Below are positions 9,107 through 17,759 of a DNA stretch of 64,000 bases, one piece after another (the stretch's first letter is position 1; every line of letters starts with the position of its first letter). The notes under the pieces are model-generated. The model was given only the letters and a program-made list of their open reading frames with translations. It was not told the DNA's origin and did no database searches. The stretch comes from Hymenobacter fodinae (GTDB lineage Bacteria; Bacteroidota; Bacteroidia; Cytophagales; Hymenobacteraceae), in assembly GCF_004745825.1 (NCBI RefSeq), contig NZ_SRLA01000001.1, forward strand, positions 1,302,001-1,366,000, written 5' to 3'. Position numbers and translations under genes: made by a program.

Positions 9107-10111
9107 GTGTCGAAAGAAATAAAAGTGGCCCTCTTGGGCATCGTCGCTATTGCCTTGCTAGTGCTGGGCTTCAATTTTCTGAAGGGCAGTAACCTGCTTT
9201 CTTCTGACAGAACCTACTATGCCAAATACGATAACGTAGATGGGCTAACCATTGGCAACCCGGTTATTCTCAACGGTATCAAAGTAGGGCAGGTAAAAGA
9301 AATGAGCCTGATTCCGGAAGAAGGCAACCGGGTAAGGGTTGCCGTGGAGCTTCAGAAGGGCGTGACCGTCGGCGACTCTACCGTGGCTAGCCTGAGTGGC
9401 TCACTGCTCGGTTCGAAAACTATTACGCTGTTCCTAGGCAAGAATACCAAGGTATATGATGGCGGCGAAGAGCTACGCTCTTACACGGTGGCCAGCATCA
9501 CCGATGCGTTCCAGGCTAAAGCACTACCCGTCCTGGGTACCGTTGACTCAACGCTGATTAAGGTAAACGGCTTCCTGAATAAGGATGCTAAAGTGAGCCT
9601 GCAGGCCACCTTGCAAAATGCCCAGGGCAGCACCGAGGCCCTTAAAAATTTGCTGCTGATGAACCAGCGCAACATCAACCAGATTACCACCAATATGGCG
9701 CGCCTGACCGCTGACCTAAATAAGACTAGCGCCAAGTTCGACCGTATCGCCAGCAACTTCGCTCTGCTCAGCGACTCCTTGAAGAACGCCCCGGTAGGCC
9801 CCGCCATGCGCAAGCTCAATGCTACCATGACGGAAGCCCAGGGAACCATGACTACCCTAAATCGCTCCCTCACCGATCAGAAGGGCTCATTGGGTAAGCT
9901 CATCAATGATACGCTGCTCTACAACAACCTCAACGCCACGGCGGCTAGCACCAACACCCTGCTCACCGACTTCCAAGCCAACCCCAAGCGCTACGTGCAC
10001 TTCTCAGTATTTGGTGGCGGTAAGGACAAGACCAAGAAAGAGGTGGAAACCACTACTACCAAGCCTAATGGCACCACCGTAGAAACGGAAGCCAAGACCA
10101 CGGTGAAGTAA
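9107..10111 (+). CDS. MlaD/MCE-domain lipid-transport protein
   Basis: A periplasmic substrate-binding component of a Mla-type phospholipid transporter, anchored in the inner membrane. It starts at GTG and has 334 residues: one transmembrane segment (about 7-24, VALLGIVAIALLVLGFNFL), an MCE domain (about 36-115, with YDNVDGLTIGNPVILNGIKV-like core), a helical coiled region (160-290) and a charged Lys/Thr/Glu tail. The ATPase and permease partners (MlaF, MlaE) are not in this window. Its neighbours point to envelope lipid homeostasis. Confidence 0.9.
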   Translation: MSKEIKVALLGIVAIALLVLGFNFLKGSNLLSSDRTYYAKYDNVDGLTIGNPVILNGIKVGQVKEMSLIPEEGNRVRVAVELQKGVTVGDSTVASLSGSLLGSKTITLFLGKNTKVYDGGEELRSYTVASITDAFQAKALPVLGTVDSTLIKVNGFLNKDAKVSLQATLQNAQGSTEALKNLLLMNQRNINQITTNMARLTADLNKTSAKFDRIASNFALLSDSLKNAPVGPAMRKLNATMTEAQGTMTTLNRSLTDQKGSLGKLINDTLLYNNLNATAASTNTLLTDFQANPKRYVHFSVFGGGKDKTKKEVETTTTKPNGTTVETEAKTTVK

Positions 10112-10146
10112 GCCTGCTAGGCCAGTTCCACATTCTGCTTACCTTT

Positions 10147-10172
10147 GAAATCCGCCCACCCAGGCGGATTTC
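10147..10172 (+). terminator. Hairpin after the MlaD-family gene
   Basis: AAATCCGCC pairs with GGCGGATTT around a 6-nt loop, followed by CTTGCTTT. It lies 36 nt after the stop codon. The T-run is interrupted, so termination is probable rather than certain. Confidence 0.7.
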
Positions 10173-10192
10173 TTGCTTTCCCACCTACAGTG

Positions 10193-10300
10193 AATGAGTA
10201 AAGTGGTGACGTAGTGAGCTCGGAGTTTAGCTGGCGCTGCTAGCACCATCTAGGCCGGTATAACTACCTCCTCGCTCATTCACTCTCACCGCTCATTCCC
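10193..10300. repeat. GTGA/TCAC tract pair upstream of the carboxylase gene
   Basis: A GTGA-rich left part (10193-10222) and a pyrimidine-rich TCAC/TCATTC right part (10262-10300) form an imperfect inverted pair around CTAGGCC (near 10249). The right part makes up the leader just before the carboxylase ATG. The same kind of tract is found at 1439, 19341, 20099, 22429, 38212 and 39565. Confidence 0.55.
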
Positions 10301-10325
10301 GCTTCCCACCCTTCCTATCCCACCC

Positions 10326-11954
10326 ATGAATCTCGAATTCAACAAGAACGAAGACAGCAGTAAGCAACTGAATTTTCAGCTCCAGCAGCGCCTCAAACGC
10401 GTGCAGCTTGGCGGCGGCGAAAAGCGCATTGCGGCCCACAAAAGCAAAGGCAAGCTGACCGCCCGTGAGCGAATCGACTACCTGCTCGATAAGGATTCGG
10501 AAACCATTGAAATTGGGGCCTTCGCCGGCGAGGGGATGTACCCGGAGGAGGGCGGCTGCCCTAGCGGTGGCGTGGTAGTAGTAGTGGGATGGGTGCAAGG
10601 CCGGCAGTGCGTGGTAGTGGCTAACGATGCCACCGTGAAGGCCGGCGCCTGGTTCCCGATTACGGCTAAGAAGAACCTGCGGGCTCAGGAAATCAGCATC
10701 GAAAACAAGCTGCCCATCATCTACCTCGTCGACTCGGCGGGGGTGTACCTGCCCATGCAGGACGAAATCTTCCCCGATAAGGAACACTTCGGCCGCATCT
10801 TCCGCAACAACGCCGTGATGAGCAGCATGGGCATTGTGCAGCTGGCCGCCATCATGGGCCCGTGCGTGGCCGGTGGCGCCTATCTGCCCATTATGAGCGA
10901 CGAGGCCATGATTGTAGATGGTACCGGCTCGGTATTCCTGGCGGGCTCCTATCTGGTGAAGTCGGCCATTGGGGAGAGCATCGACAACGAAACGCTCGGC
11001 GGGGCCACTACCCACTCCGAAATTTCGGGCGTGACGGACTATAAGTTTGCCAATGACGAAGAGTGCCTCGACCATATCCGGAACATCTTCGATAAACTGG
11101 GTGGGCAGGCTACGGCCGGTTTCTCGCGCAAAGCCGCCGCGCCGCCTAAAGAGAACCCCCAGGAGATTCTAGGCCTGTTGCCCGCCGACCGCGCCAAGCC
11201 CTACGACATGATGGACATCATCAACCGCTTGGTCGATAACTCGGAGTTTGAGCCTTACAAAGACCTATATGGCCAAACGCTGATTTGTGGCCTAGCGCGC
11301 ATTGATGGTTGGGCCGTGGGCATTGTGGCCAACCAGCGCAAAATTGTGAAGACCAAGAAGGGCGCCATGCAGATGGGCGGCGTTATTTACAGTGACTCAG
11401 CCGACAAAGCCGCGCGCTTCATCATGAACTGCAACCAGAAGAAGATTCCGCTGGTGTTCCTGCACGACGTGTCGGGCTTCATGGTGGGCTCGCAGAGTGA
11501 GCATGGCGGCATCATTAAGGACGGCGCCAAGATGGTGAATGCCATGAGCAACTCGGTAGTGCCGAAGTTCTCGGTTATCATCGGCAACAGCTATGGAGCC
11601 GGCAACTACGCCATGTGCGGCAAGGCCTACGACCCGCGCCTGATTGTAGCGTGGCCTACCGCCCAGCTAGCCGTGATGAGCGGCGCCGCCGCCGCCAACA
11701 CCCTTCTCCAAATCCAGGTTGCCTCCCTAAAAGCCAAATGCGAGGAAATTACGCCCGAAGCCGAGAAGGAACTGCTAGACCGCATCAAAGCTCGCTACGA
11801 CGAGCAACTGTCGCCCTACTACGCCGCAGCCCGCCTCTGGGTAGATGCTATTATTGACCCGCTGGAAACTCGCAAAGTCATTTCCCAAGGCATATCCATG
11901 GCTAACCATGCGCCGATTGAGAAGGCCTACAACGTGGGTGTAATTCAGGTTTGA
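10326..11954 (+). CDS. Acyl-CoA carboxylase beta subunit (propionyl-CoA type)
   Basis: The carboxyltransferase subunit that moves CO2 from carboxybiotin to an acyl-CoA, most likely propionyl-CoA, giving methylmalonyl-CoA. At 542 residues it has the length and signatures of the PccB/MccB group: ERIDYLLD near 46, the acyl-CoA site around MGPCVAGGAYLP (about 178-189), and the second crotonase half with DVSGFMVG and NSYGAGNYAMCG (about 380-435). The biotin-carboxylase alpha subunit and methylmalonyl-CoA mutase are not here, but MeaB, which services the mutase, is at 35,692. The substrate is inferred from overall similarity. Confidence 0.92.
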   Translation: MNLEFNKNEDSSKQLNFQLQQRLKRVQLGGGEKRIAAHKSKGKLTARERIDYLLDKDSETIEIGAFAGEGMYPEEGGCPSGGVVVVVGWVQGRQCVVVANDATVKAGAWFPITAKKNLRAQEISIENKLPIIYLVDSAGVYLPMQDEIFPDKEHFGRIFRNNAVMSSMGIVQLAAIMGPCVAGGAYLPIMSDEAMIVDGTGSVFLAGSYLVKSAIGESIDNETLGGATTHSEISGVTDYKFANDEECLDHIRNIFDKLGGQATAGFSRKAAAPPKENPQEILGLLPADRAKPYDMMDIINRLVDNSEFEPYKDLYGQTLICGLARIDGWAVGIVANQRKIVKTKKGAMQMGGVIYSDSADKAARFIMNCNQKKIPLVFLHDVSGFMVGSQSEHGGIIKDGAKMVNAMSNSVVPKFSVIIGNSYGAGNYAMCGKAYDPRLIVAWPTAQLAVMSGAAAANTLLQIQVASLKAKCEEITPEAEKELLDRIKARYDEQLSPYYAAARLWVDAIIDPLETRKVISQGISMANHAPIEKAYNVGVIQV

Positions 11955-11976
11955 TTCATATTGTAAATAAGTTTGT

Positions 11977-12471
11977 ATGTTATTTCGAATAAAGAAATCA
12001 TATAAGTCGTCAATGACGACAGATCAGGTATATCAGTTTCTAGAATATATATCGTTAAAAGAATCGGGTATATGGAAGCTAAAAAGTAAAGCCTACGATG
12101 TCAAGGTTGACGGGACTCGTTTTTTAATAAGAAAGCGTGGAGGAGGTGCTAATGGCGCTATTCAGCCACTTATAAAAGGCCAAGTTGTGCAAACTGATTT
12201 TGTGCAACTTAATTTAGATATAAAACCATCATACCATATTATTCTGTTTAGCTTTTTGGCTGGTTTTATATCATTGTTTTTTATTCTATCTGATGATAAA
12301 ATGACTATTAATAATGAGTTTAGAGCCCCTACCTTGCTTGAGAGAATAGGTATGGCATTGTTTGTTTTATTAATACCTGCAGTTATATCATATTTCAAAA
12401 CTATTCAGCCAGTTCAAAATGCAGAAAAATGGTTAATTAGGAGGTTGAAGCTTGAACCGATATTTAATTAA
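11977..12471 (+). CDS. AT-rich two-helix membrane protein of unknown function
   Basis: I do not recognise this 164-residue protein. It has a basic N-terminal soluble part (1-85, with RFLIRKRGGG at 48-57), then transmembrane segments at about 86-104 and 124-140, and a short basic tail. Its DNA is clearly AT-rich, with codons such as ATA, TTA and AAA, unlike the GC-rich genes on both sides. It contains no GGCCTAG copy. It starts 22 nt after the carboxylase stop and ends just before a strong terminator. The composition suggests recent acquisition. Confidence 0.7.
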   Translation: MLFRIKKSYKSSMTTDQVYQFLEYISLKESGIWKLKSKAYDVKVDGTRFLIRKRGGGANGAIQPLIKGQVVQTDFVQLNLDIKPSYHIILFSFLAGFISLFFILSDDKMTINNEFRAPTLLERIGMALFVLLIPAVISYFKTIQPVQNAEKWLIRRLKLEPIFN

Positions 12472-12483
12472 CAGTTCTACTGT

Positions 12484-12522
12484 GCGGCCCGCCAGCACCA
12501 CCCGGTGCTGCGGGCCGCTTTC
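12484..12522 (+). terminator. Rho-independent terminator
   Basis: GCGGCCCG (484-491) and AGCACC (494-499) pair with GGTGCT (504-509) and CGGGCCGC (511-518), giving a GC-rich two-part stem followed by TTTCATT. It closes the transcript of the AT-rich membrane gene and perhaps the carboxylase. Confidence 0.85.
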
Positions 12523-12589
12523 ATTAGGATATGCCGCAATATTCCGTTTTCTAGATACCTTTTGTCGTGATACTACTTATTTTATCCAG

Positions 12590-13897
12590 ATGAAAAGAAT
12601 ACTATGCCTACTGCTGTTGGCGGGCAGTATAAATTCAGCTCTAGGCCAGTCTGCTAAGAAGCAGAAGGTGTTTACGGAGGACATTGACCGTTTTTGGGTG
12701 GCCTACGACAGTATCCGGACCACAGCGAACCGCACTAAGCAGCTGGCCTACATCAACAACTTGTATATCAAGCCGGGTACTGAGGGGCTGGCGGCGTTCA
12801 TGAAGGCGCGTGACTATTCGGCGGAACTGTGGGTGGACCTGATTAACAAGCTGCCAAAGTATTGGGCATCCATCCGGCCGAATACGCTGGCGGTGAAAAC
12901 GAAAACCAAGGATATTGAAAAGAGCATTCGGCGGTTTAAGCGGCTGTATCCGGAGATGCGGGAGGCCAGCATGTACTTTACCATCGGTGGGTTGCGCTCG
13001 GGCGGTACGGTAGATGGGAGTAAGGTGCTTATCGGGACAGAAATAGCTACCGGAAATGCGCAAACAGATGTTTCGGAGTTTAAGAATCCGTGGCTGCCGG
13101 GCGTATTCAAGGAGCAGTCCATGGACAACATCGTTCCGCTGAACGTGCACGAATACGTGCACACCCAACAGCACGAGGGTGGGGCCAACCTGCTAGGCCA
13201 GTCGCTGAAGGAGGGTGCCTGCGACTTTGTAACCGAGCTGATTATGGGTAAGCCGCTCCAGGGGACTTACTTTACCTATGGGGCCGCCCACGAGCAGGAG
13301 CTGCGGGAAGCGTTCAAGCAGGAAATGTTTACCACTTATTATGCCCATTGGCTGTACAACGGCTCCACCGCCAGCACCACCGCCGATTTGGGCTATTACA
13401 TGGGCTATGCCATCAACAAGGCCTACTATGCGCCGGCCAAGAGCAAGCGGCAGGCGGTGAAGGAAATAATCGAGCTGGACTATGCTAACCCGGAAGCCGT
13501 AGAGCGCTTCGTGAAGCAGTCGGGCTACTACCCCGAAGGCTGGGACAAAGCAGCACTGTTGGCCGGGTTTACGGCTCGCCAGCCGGTGGTGTTAGGCACT
13601 CTGCCCGCTACCAATGGCACCGCAGAACTCGACGCTACTGACCGGACATTAGTAATTCAGTTCGATAGAGAAATGGGGGAGGGGATGTCATTCAGCCCTG
13701 GTCCTCGCGGCAAAGAATACTTCCCGCTGAAAAAGCCCGTAGGCTTTTCTACTGACCACAAGTCTTTTACCGTGGAGATGGAGCTGCAGCCTCACCACGA
13801 ATACGAGTTTGTCGTGACCGTGATGCCGCGCGGCTTCATCTCCAAAGACGGCTACCTGCTGCGGCAGGACTATCCCATTAGGTTCAAGACAAAGTAG
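12590..13897 (+). CDS. Secreted HEXXH metalloprotease-like protein with Ig-like tail
   Basis: The chosen ATG (12590) gives 435 residues starting MKRILCLLLLAGSINSALGQ, a signal peptide; a longer frame from 12452 would run through the terminator. HEYVH at 187-191 is a zinc-binding HEXXH helix, and Glu208 in SLKEGACDF is a plausible third ligand, as in DUF2268-like gluzincins. After about residue 325 comes an Ig-like domain of the Big_5/SbsA type (TLVIQFDREMGEGM ... YEFVVTVMPRGF). It is probably periplasmic or surface-exposed. The substrate is unknown. A near-match -7 box, TACCTTTTG, lies at 12556-12564. Confidence 0.75.
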   Translation: MKRILCLLLLAGSINSALGQSAKKQKVFTEDIDRFWVAYDSIRTTANRTKQLAYINNLYIKPGTEGLAAFMKARDYSAELWVDLINKLPKYWASIRPNTLAVKTKTKDIEKSIRRFKRLYPEMREASMYFTIGGLRSGGTVDGSKVLIGTEIATGNAQTDVSEFKNPWLPGVFKEQSMDNIVPLNVHEYVHTQQHEGGANLLGQSLKEGACDFVTELIMGKPLQGTYFTYGAAHEQELREAFKQEMFTTYYAHWLYNGSTASTTADLGYYMGYAINKAYYAPAKSKRQAVKEIIELDYANPEAVERFVKQSGYYPEGWDKAALLAGFTARQPVVLGTLPATNGTAELDATDRTLVIQFDREMGEGMSFSPGPRGKEYFPLKKPVGFSTDHKSFTVEMELQPHHEYEFVVTVMPRGFISKDGYLLRQDYPIRFKTK

Positions 13898-13938
13898 AGG
13901 GGGCTCGGTAAGAGGAAGCAATATTTTGTCTGTAATCT

Positions 13939-14289
13939 ATGTCTGCTTCTACTTTAAAACTGCTCTTCGTTTGTACAATCAACCGTATGCGAAGCGCTAC
14001 CGCACAGAAATTGTATCAGGAAGATCCGCGCTTCGAAGTAAAATCTGCTGGCACGGCAGCTTCAGCACTGCAGGTACTGAGTACTGAGCTTCTTGATTGG
14101 GCCGATACGGTGATAGTTATGGAGAAAGGACACCGCAATTTTATCCGGAAGCATTTCCCCTTAGTGTATCAGCAAAAGAGAATTGTCTGCTTGTATATTC
14201 CTGACGAGTACGATTTCATGCAACCAACCTTGCAATACTTGCTGCGCGAAAAAGTAGAGGATGTTTACCGTCGTGGGTTATTAGGCTGA
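13939..14289 (+). CDS. Low-molecular-weight protein tyrosine phosphatase family protein
   Basis: A short cytoplasmic phosphatase-like protein. The C-X5-R-S phosphate loop is visible at the N-terminus, CTINRMRS (12-19), with Cys12 as nucleophile and Arg18. The protein has 116 residues, while classic LMW-PTPs have about 150; the helix after the loop and the WADTVIVMEKGH block (about 54-65) are kept. The general-acid DP motif is replaced by an Asp-rich PDEYDF stretch (about 93-98), so catalysis is likely but not certain. It could dephosphorylate protein tyrosine or act on a small substrate. Confidence 0.8.
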   Translation: MSASTLKLLFVCTINRMRSATAQKLYQEDPRFEVKSAGTAASALQVLSTELLDWADTVIVMEKGHRNFIRKHFPLVYQQKRIVCLYIPDEYDFMQPTLQYLLREKVEDVYRRGLLG

Positions 14290-14327
14290 TTTCGGGCGAT
14301 AGAATAGAGTCAAACTTCTCGGCCACC

Positions 14328-14335
14328 TACCTTTG
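14328..14335 (+). promoter_or_regulatory. -7 promoter box
   Basis: TACCTTTG is an exact TAnnTTTG match, 26 nt before the GTG start at 14361. No good -33 box is visible. Confidence 0.5.
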
Positions 14336-14360
14336 CGGCCCACTCCAAAACATCTTCGCC

Positions 14361-14828
14361 GTGACCGACCAGAATACCGCCGCTTTTGACAAGGCCCGCA
14401 CCGGCCTCTGGACCAGCCTGCAAAAGCACCTGACGGCCGTGTATGGCGCCGAGAAAACCTTCCTGGCCGCCACTGCTTTCGTAGAGGCGTTTCCGTTTGC
14501 GCTGCACTCAGCCACCGAGGAGCAGCAGGCCGACTACGCCAGCGCCCGCCGTGGCCTCCGCGATTTGTACACCGACGAAACCAACCAGCTCGACACGCTG
14601 GTAAAAGCCATCCGCACTAAAGGGTACTCCGAGGATCAGAAGAAGCAGCTTTACCTCCTTATTCTGGGGTACATGGATATTGCCGCTTCGGTGTTTGAGC
14701 TGCTGATTACCCATGTGCCCGCCAAGCAGCCCGAGGATGAGGAGCTAGCTGCCACAGTGGCTAAGTTTGAGCGGGTGCGGAAATTTGCCCGCCTGAATGT
14801 GAAGGGAATAGCGGGGCTACTGGCCTAG
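14361..14828 (+). CDS. Conserved-looking helical protein of unknown function
   Basis: This 155-residue protein starts at GTG and is predicted all-helical and soluble, with no signal peptide. I do not recognise the family. Charged heptad-like stretches run at about 52-90 (ATEEQQADYASARRGLRDLY onward) and near the C-terminus (AATVAKFERVRKFARL). The stop codon is the TAG of a GGCCTAG copy. The frameshifted DUF1572 gene follows after 61 nt, so the two may share a transcript. Confidence 0.6.
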   Translation: MTDQNTAAFDKARTGLWTSLQKHLTAVYGAEKTFLAATAFVEAFPFALHSATEEQQADYASARRGLRDLYTDETNQLDTLVKAIRTKGYSEDQKKQLYLLILGYMDIAASVFELLITHVPAKQPEDEELAATVAKFERVRKFARLNVKGIAGLLA

Positions 14829-14889
14829 AAAGCAGCGTTCCGAAAAGGTGTTATCTTCCAGGGAAGTCCACCTCGTAACCCTTTTCGCC

Positions 14890-15467
14890 ATGACCGCCGA
14901 CTACCTCACCAGCGTCCGGAAACAGTTCGAGTACTACAAGCAACTGGGGGAGAAAACTTCGCCCAACTCCCCGACGAGGCCCTGTTCTGGCAGTACAATG
15001 CCGAGAGCAACAGCATTGCCACCATCGTAAAGCACCTGTGGGGCAACATGCTCTCCCGCTGGACGGACTTTCTGACCACCGACGGTGAGAAGGAGTGGCG
15101 TCAGCGCGAAGCCGAGTTTGACAACGACATTCAGAGCCGGGAAGAGCTACTAGCAAAGTGGGAGCAGGGGTGGCAGTGCCTGTTTGCGGCGCTGGATTCC
15201 GTCACGCCCGAAAACAGCCACCAGACGGTGTACATCCGCAACCAGGGTCATTCCATTACGGAGGCCATCAACCGACAGCTGGCTCACTACCCGTACCACA
15301 TCGGGCAGATTGTGTTTATCGGGAAGATGGTGCGCAACGGGGAGTGGCAGTCGTTGTCGATTCCGCGGGGGAATTCCCAGGCCTACAACGCCGAGAAGTT
15401 TGCCCAGCCCGCGCGCAAAGCGCATTTCACCGATGAGTACCTGAAAGGCACCGCCCGGGAGGCCTAG
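14890..15467 (+). pseudogene. DUF1572 (DinB-like) gene with a one-base deletion
   Basis: From the ATG at 14890 the frame reads MTADYLTSVRKQFEYYKQLG and then breaks at 14956-14960. The family sequence resumes one base out of frame as FAQLPDEALFWQYN, HLWGNMLSRWTDFL and on to the stop at 15467. The span is 578 nt, one short of 193 codons, so a single missing base (expected near AAAAC-TTC) explains it. The intact protein would have 192 residues. DUF1572 members have the DinB-like four-helix fold, and His residues in the HSITEAI and HYPYHIGQ segments would be the metal ligands. It could be a real pseudogene or a base-calling error; the downstream part shows no other damage. Confidence 0.8.
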
Positions 15468-15558
15468 CCAGAATTTACGGCTGAGCTTGGTTGCCATATT
15501 TTATGCGGCCCCGACGGCAACCTTCCCGTATAGCCCTCAGACATAACCCCTGAAGACT

Positions 15559-17286
15559 ATGGCGAAGAAGACTGTCTCGGAAATTATAGTAGATACCCTG
15601 ATTGCGGCGGGCGTGAAGCGTGTGTACGGCGTGGTGGGCGACTCCCTCAACGGCATCACCGACGAAATTCGGGCGCGAGAAGGTATTGAGTGGATCCACG
15701 TTCGGAATGAAGAAGCCGGGGCGTTTGCCGCCGGGGCCGAGGCCCACGTAACGGGTACCCTGGCAGTGTGCGCCGGTAGCTGCGGCCCCGGCAACACCCA
15801 CCTGCTTAATGGTCTCTATGACTGCCACCGCAGCCGCGTGCCGGTGCTGGCCATTGCCGCCCAAATCCCCAGTATCGAAATAGGAACCCAGTATTTCCAG
15901 GAAACTCACCCCGAGAACACCTTCAAGGAGTGCAGCGCCTACTGTGAGCTGATAGGCCACCCCGACCAAACCGTGCGCACCACGGAAGTAGCCATTCAAA
16001 CGGCCCTCACCCAGCGAGGCGTGGCGGTGATAGTAGTGCCCGGCGACATCAGCCACCAGAAGACGGAAGCCCCGGAGCCGCGCCTGCCCGTATTGCGCAG
16101 CCGCGCCACCCTAGTGCCCGCTATCGAAGACCTGCGCGCCGCCGCCGACCTGTTGAATACTTGTGATAAAGTGACTATTATGGCCGGAGCTGGCTGTGCA
16201 GATGCCCATGCGGATTTGCTGCAAGTAGCCGAAGCTCTGGGTGCCCCCGTAGTACACGCCCTGCGCGGCAAAGAGTACGTGGAGGCCAACAACCCCTACG
16301 ATGTAGGGCTGAGTGGCCTACTGGGCTTCACTTCGGGCTATGAGGCCCTAATGGCCGCCGACGCCATGCTGTTGCTCGGCACCGACTTCCCCTATACTCA
16401 GTTCCTGAATCAGGAAGCGCGCAACGTGCAGGTTGACGTACGAGGCGAGCACATTGGTCGTCGCGCTCGGGTAGAGGTAGGCCTAGTGGGTGATGTGGCT
16501 GCTACTCTGCAAGCCCTGCTGCCGTTGCTCAACCATAAATCGGACCGCCGCCACCTGGAAAAGGCCTTGGATAACTACCGTGAGGCCCGCCAAGACCTAG
16601 ACGAACTGGCTACCGGGGAGCCCGGCGACACCAGCATGCACCCGCAGTACGTGGCGCGCCTGCTGAATGAGCAAGCCGCCGAAGACGCCATTTTCACCTG
16701 CGACGTAGGTACTCCCACCATCTGGGCAGCACGCTACCTCCGCTTCAACGGACAGCGCCGCCTCATTGGCTCCTTCAACCACGGCAGTATGGCCAACGCT
16801 ATGCCCCAGGCCCTGGGCGCACAACTGGCCTACCCCAACCGGCAGGTAATTGCGCTGGCCGGCGACGGTGGTTTTGCCATGCTCATGGGCGAGTTGCTGA
16901 CGCTCAAGCAGCTGAAGACACCCGTGAAAGTGGTCATCTTCAACAATAACAGCTTGGGCTTTGTGGAGCTGGAAATGAAGGCGGCCGGTATTCTGGAATA
17001 TGGCACCGAGCTAGAAAACCCCAACTTCGCGGCCCTAGCCGAAGCCGCTGGGGTGCGCGGCATCCGCGTCACTGACCCTGCCGATCTGCCCACGGCCATT
17101 ACTGAAATGCTGGCCCACCCCGGCCCCGTTATTCTCGATGCCGTTGTGAAACGCACAGAGCTCTCCATGCCGCCCACCATCGACGCCAGCCAGGTGAAGG
17201 GCTTCAGTCTCTACACGCTCAAGGCTATTATGAATGGCCGAGGAGATGAGGTGCTGGAAATGGCCAAAACCAATCTGTTGCGGTAG
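15559..17286 (+). CDS. poxB: Pyruvate dehydrogenase (quinone) / pyruvate oxidase
   Basis: A TPP- and FAD-dependent enzyme that decarboxylates pyruvate to acetate and CO2 and passes electrons to the quinone pool at the membrane. The 575-residue length fits PoxB. The catalytic Glu lies in RNEEAGAFAAGAEA (about 49-62), the FAD domain is central, and the TPP motif begins GDGGFAMLMGEL at about 435 and continues to FNNNSLGFVELE. The C-terminus (ending MAKTNLLR) is where PoxB enzymes bind lipid. Related TPP enzymes such as acetolactate synthase are less likely given the YFQETHPENTF segment typical of PoxB. It is single-gene, followed by a large repeat region. Confidence 0.92.
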   Translation: MAKKTVSEIIVDTLIAAGVKRVYGVVGDSLNGITDEIRAREGIEWIHVRNEEAGAFAAGAEAHVTGTLAVCAGSCGPGNTHLLNGLYDCHRSRVPVLAIAAQIPSIEIGTQYFQETHPENTFKECSAYCELIGHPDQTVRTTEVAIQTALTQRGVAVIVVPGDISHQKTEAPEPRLPVLRSRATLVPAIEDLRAAADLLNTCDKVTIMAGAGCADAHADLLQVAEALGAPVVHALRGKEYVEANNPYDVGLSGLLGFTSGYEALMAADAMLLLGTDFPYTQFLNQEARNVQVDVRGEHIGRRARVEVGLVGDVAATLQALLPLLNHKSDRRHLEKALDNYREARQDLDELATGEPGDTSMHPQYVARLLNEQAAEDAIFTCDVGTPTIWAARYLRFNGQRRLIGSFNHGSMANAMPQALGAQLAYPNRQVIALAGDGGFAMLMGELLTLKQLKTPVKVVIFNNNSLGFVELEMKAAGILEYGTELENPNFAALAEAAGVRGIRVTDPADLPTAITEMLAHPGPVILDAVVKRTELSMPPTIDASQVKGFSLYTLKAIMNGRGDEVLEMAKTNLLR

Positions 17287-17290
17287 ACTA

Positions 17291-17538
17291 ACCCGTCATG
17301 TCGAGCTTGTCGAGGCCTCTCGCGTGCTGACGTTGCCCGCTAGCTCGCCCTAAAAGCACGTCATCCTGAGCTTGCGAAGGATCTTATCACGTTAGTACGC
17401 AGCGCTAGGCCAGTCGTTCATACGGGGTAAGATCCTTCCTGCGTCAGGATGACGTGCTAATTGGGCTGTTCTAGACTAGTTTGATTACTACCATAACCTC
17501 AGCACGCGAGATGTCTCGACAAGCTCGACATGATGGGT
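17291..17538. repeat. Nested composite palindrome, two repeat families
   Basis: Outer arms 17291-17334 and 17496-17538 are about 93% complementary; each contains GTCATGTCGAGCTTG and the GCGTGCTGA end. Inside lies a second palindrome of a different family: 17355-17390 against 17427-17458, with arms AGCACGTCATCC...GAAGGATCTTA. The innermost loop contains AGCGCTAGGCCAGTCGTTCA (17401-17420). The inner family recurs at 29,046 and 38,247; the outer recurs at 39,630 and, as half a copy, at 61,949. This accounts for most of the 473-nt gap between poxB and the next gene. Confidence 0.9.
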
Positions 17539-17573
17539 AGTTAGTACATCGCCTACACAGCCCACTGTTATAA

Positions 17574-17606
17574 CGCCTAGGCCAGTATGTATAGTTGGCC
17601 TAGGCG
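17574..17606. repeat. Perfect hairpin made of two GGCCTAGGCC copies
   Basis: CGCCTAGGCCA (17574-17584) and TGGCCTAGGCG (17596-17606) are perfect 11-nt arms around an 11-nt loop. Each arm contains the complete decamer-type palindrome. CTTTGGG follows, so weak termination is possible. Confidence 0.8.
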
Positions 17607-17759
17607 CTTTGGGAAATATAGTATCTGGCTGATTGAACATTCTGATGGCCGCCAGGTGTTATTTCCAGGCAACTTGCCGTGATGAAACCGCGTCGGTTGC
17701 GTTTATTTGCCCTTCTCGTATGCCGGGCGGCCTGCGCCGCCGACCCGCAGCTTAGCTAC

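Noticed and set aside
10293..11075. 260-codon minus-strand frame in the carboxylase gene
   Set aside because: Antisense of conserved carboxyltransferase sequence; His/Ala/Gly-rich product without structure.
11977..12471. Phage or transposon gene
   Set aside because: AT-rich composition is suggestive, but no integrase, transposase or terminal repeats are visible around it.
14950..14962. Programmed -1 frameshift in the DUF1572 gene
   Set aside because: The site is not a canonical X XXY YYZ heptamer and no stimulatory structure is obvious; a one-base deletion is simpler.
17291..17538. CRISPR array
   Set aside because: The repeats are inverted, not direct with spacers, and differ in length; no cas gene is present.
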